Made by a program: the position numbers and the translations under genes
Shown: positions 61,021 to 64,000 of the stretch, one piece after another
How positions within the stretch are numbered: position 1 is the stretch's first letter
Layout of the letters: the number at the start of each line of letters is the position of its first letter
Notes under the pieces: generated by a model
What the model saw: the letters and a program-made list of their open reading frames with translations, nothing else
Databases searched by the model: none
What the model was told of the DNA's origin: nothing
From: Sphagnum magellanicum
Lineage: Eukaryota > Streptophyta > Sphagnopsida > Sphagnales > Sphagnaceae
Length of the DNA: 64,000 nt
Reading direction: 5' to 3'
Assembly (NCBI GenBank): GCA_021904315.1
Contig: CM038913.1
Span: 867,958 to 931,957 of the forward strand

Positions 61021-64000
61021 GTCCTCAACTTATGTGCTTCTGTCTTTGAATATGCCACCCCAGACCTTAATGTCATTGAATGGCTTCATCCTTGCCCATT
61101 ATGTTGGGTGCATGATGTGGCTTGCCTGCCATCTTACCCCACATAATGAGCAGGGGCTTGACCATTCCATAGTACAAACCTGAAAGAAGGTTTAAAGTGT
61201 CAAATTGAACTAAGAAAATTACCACATCATTCTGTGGCATGGGTAATAAGAAATTTTCAACCAGCAGCAAGCTAGTAGAAGTTGTGTGACAAGCAAAAAA
61301 ATGGATTTGTCATTCTAAATGGTTTAGCAAGTCATATTGAAAATTATAACTATCAAAAATAAGTGCACAACAAATATGGACATTGAAAAGTAGAATAAGG
61401 ATTGATAATCATATGTAACAATCTACCCTAGAACCATGTTTACACTTGGTTGGCACAAAGAAACACCCAAGAGTCCCCAACATGCCCCAAAACATTAAGT
61501 CAGTTACCACAAAATTAACAAACTATGGGTAGTAGTGTGCATCATTGCCAACTCAAATGTAGGCAACATCCTTTGGAAAGGATGGGTTGTCAAATGGGTT
61601 TAGGCTTAACCTAGTTGCTAAATGCCACTATGACACAACCATATGGAGTTAGAAAAATGAGTTGATCATCAAGCAATCCATGTGATGCATGCTGCAGAGA
61701 AGGCAAGGACATAGGGTTTTATGAATTAGGACCATACCAAAGGTGCAGAGCCCTTGCCAGAAGAGATCCATGCTTCAAATACAGCAATCGGCACTAGAAG
61801 GATTTCCAGATAAGGATTTTGAGAACCTGGAAGAAGGAACAACCCAGAAGTGGAAGAACAAAACTGCAGAAACAAAAAAAAAGCACAAGCAGTATGAAAA
61901 AAAGTGACAAGAGGGGTGATAACAAAAATTGCATGCATCATGGTTTCTAATCCCAAAGAAAGAGTAGCATCATCACTGTGTGGGTGACAGATAGATAGAT
62001 AGATAGATTGCAGACGATGAGATGTGCAGAACAACCAGGCCCATTCCATCAAGACCCGCAAGCCATTCAGGATGAGCAGACAGCGTCTGTAATGTTTGAT
62101 CTCTGTGTCACATAGTCGCATCCATATCAGTGGCAGCACTTCTACATGCTTGCTCCTGGATGCCGGCTTAATTGTGCACATTGTTTTCCTCCCCCCTATT
62201 CCACTGAGTTTTCTGGATTTCAAGTCGACACACCAAAAACTCACATACTAGTTCATCAAAGAAAGGCTCACACAAGCTCGACGTATGTCCTAGAGAGACA
62301 TTCTCTCAGGTTAAGTTAGAGATCTGAGTAAAAACAAGAAGCCATAAAATTTGTGAAACCGTAGCTCACTTTTGTGAAGCTTCTGCCGGCGAGGCGAAAA
62401 TGAAGTAGCTCTAAAGTCAGCACAAAGAAACTCATCATGCACAATATTTCCATACACATAGAAATCAATCTCTGAAACCAAGACCCCCTCCCACACATGT
62501 TTGTCAAAATTTCTCTCGGACGATATGCGAAGGCAGTTCCAGATCTGACTCCCAGAGGGTCCAACAATCAAGCTATGGGTCCAACAGCCATAGCTTCAAC
62601 CATCTTCTAAACAACACTCTGTCGTCTAACTACCTTTGCAACAGGGCTAACAAGAATGCACAGACCACAAATCCACAGTTGCAACAAAGAGGTAAGTTCT
62701 TCTCTCTCCATTTTTGTTCACCGTGTGCAGACCTTCTCAATGGGTTTTTTTTGGCGATATTAGTCCTGTTTCTTTCCTTGTGACTTTGGAGACAGGGATG
62801 AAGATGAAGGCCATTTGTTCATTACTGAGGACCACATTATTTGATAGAGGAAAAACCATGTAAATAAAATACAAGGATGGGAACCCATCCATCAAAAGTA
62901 CAAGGCAAATGAGAACACAAGTAGACAAACCTAAAGGAAAAACAAAAGCAAACAATCAACAAAAATCAGGTAAAGACCCTATGCAAAGAGGATTCATGGA
63001 TACGAAATGACAATCAACGATAACTAAGAGGACCTAAGTTGAAAGAGTTGCCATCTACCATAAATTGGCTAGTGAGAAAGGTGCTTTAGGTATGATGTGT
63101 GGAAGAGATAAGGAAGACTGATCAAGTGCAGCAGCCCGTTGAAGAATCGTTATGGTTTGCACATGTTGCAGGGCTATTCACGTATGTTGTTGATAGTAAG
63201 AAACAAGCATCCAAGGAACTAAAGAGGATTGCTCATGATACACGATAATGGTTTGTGCACAAGCGGTCAAAAATGAAGATCAAAACCATTTGTTCATTAC
63301 TTGCAGAGGACCTCATTTTGATAGGAGACAAAGGTTGTTGCAAAATAGTCACTGGGTGTAGATAGGTAGTAATCTAGATGGAGTTTTGCAATTGAATATA
63401 GAGCATGGAATGTTGTAGTTTGGAGGGAGAGAAAAGGCCTTCGCACATGTAGCGAGGTTGCACTCCAAAATCTCACGGATGAAGCGTAAGGACTAAGGAC
63501 CCTTCAGGGATCAAGAATATAGGGGTTCATGTGTTTTGGCTTTTACACATTGAGCCCTAGGAGTTTAGACCTCAACTTTTAATGCACCTCTATTTTAACT
63601 TGCAAAAAATATATATAAACTAACCTTAGTCACATTAAAAATCCCATTTTGATGGAAATGCTAACTCATTCTAAAATTGATGTTTCTTTCTATTTTGTGG
63701 TTAACATAGGCCTAAAGATGATATTAAACCTGAAGGTGATATTAAGATGAATATGTGACTAAACTACCATTGTTAGTTTAGGTTATTTGACAAACCCTAA
63801 AAAAAATCACCATTCTTCATGAAAGAACTAGTAAAGAACCAATGATTAGATGATTATTTGACTTATTCAATTTTTTTTGAGAATTGTGATAAATATATCA
63901 AAATTTGGGTATTTGATTATTTGAAAACCATGGTTAACACATTAGAATCTTGGCATCATCATTTGTTTGGATGCAAATTTTCACTAAAGGGCTCAAAAAA
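61021..64000. other. right-hand flank, no gene recognised
   Basis: Two minus-strand open frames of moderate length (62,244-61,726 and 62,571-62,311) have no recognisable domain. A short (GATA)n run lies at 61,990-62,007. The last kilobase is A+T-rich. A 22-base stretch at 61,760-61,781 nearly matches an exon of the AMP1-like pseudogene (see findings). Confidence 0.4.

Noticed and set aside
61726-62244. 172-codon minus-strand open frame
   Set aside because: It contains a GATA/TATC microsatellite and poly-T-derived Phe/Leu runs with no recognisable domain; only a short AMP1-like match at its end was worth noting.
1-64000. tRNA, rRNA, CRISPR or organelle-derived segments
   Set aside because: No tRNA A/B-box pair with a cloverleaf, no rRNA core sequence, no regularly spaced CRISPR repeat-spacer pattern and no plastid or mitochondrial gene was found by eye on either strand.

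Overview
The window looks like nuclear DNA of a seed plant with a large, repeat-rich, gene-poor genome, plausibly a gymnosperm. The lineage is inference; the plant assignment rests on the gene families and transposon types seen. Three gene loci can be read with confidence, each in a patch of higher G+C. The rest is A+T-rich sequence made of decayed transposons and unassigned spacer.

Layout. 1-80: possible C-terminal tail of a gene running off the left edge. 0.5-9.9 kb: A+T-rich spacer with one CACTA-like end. 10.37-14.87 kb (+): pseudogene of an AMP1-type glutamate carboxypeptidase (M28 peptidase), with exons, splice sites and family motifs still legible but an in-frame TGA, frameshifts and a lost catalytic motif. 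18.10-20.62 kb (-): an intact seven-exon ACT-domain-repeat (ACR) gene of 488 residues, with TATA-like promoter near 21.41 kb and a 29-unit TC/GA microsatellite in its leader. 25.7-26.4 kb: G+C-rich tandem repeats. 26.9-28.0 kb (-): hAT transposase remnant.

29.2-37.9 kb holds a rearranged LTR element. Its two LTRs (29,828-30,224 on - and 36,726-37,145 on +) point away from each other. They are flanked by matching 5-bp target-site copies (TCGGG/TCAGG) and lie at the same point of a ~330-bp tandem unit, so an inversion probably split one insertion. Its degenerate coding region (coiled-coil protein, - strand) was later hit by a 2,166-bp non-autonomous CACTA element with TAA target-site duplication. 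37.9-41.4 kb (-) is a degenerate Ty3/gypsy Gag-protease; 44.6-47.9 kb (+) is RT-RNase H-integrase, head to head with it. Between them lies a small CpG-rich ORF (43,224-43,646) with its own TATA box and AATAAA signal, which I cannot assign to a family.

48-56.6 kb is A+T-rich spacer with one long hairpin. 57,646-58,083 (+) is an intact CHCH twin-CX9C gene (CHCHD2/10-like) with an uninterrupted ORF. 58.1-64.0 kb has no recognised gene but carries a perfect-period 45-bp x 6 repeat. No operon-like or cooperating gene set is visible; the genes are independent nuclear loci.
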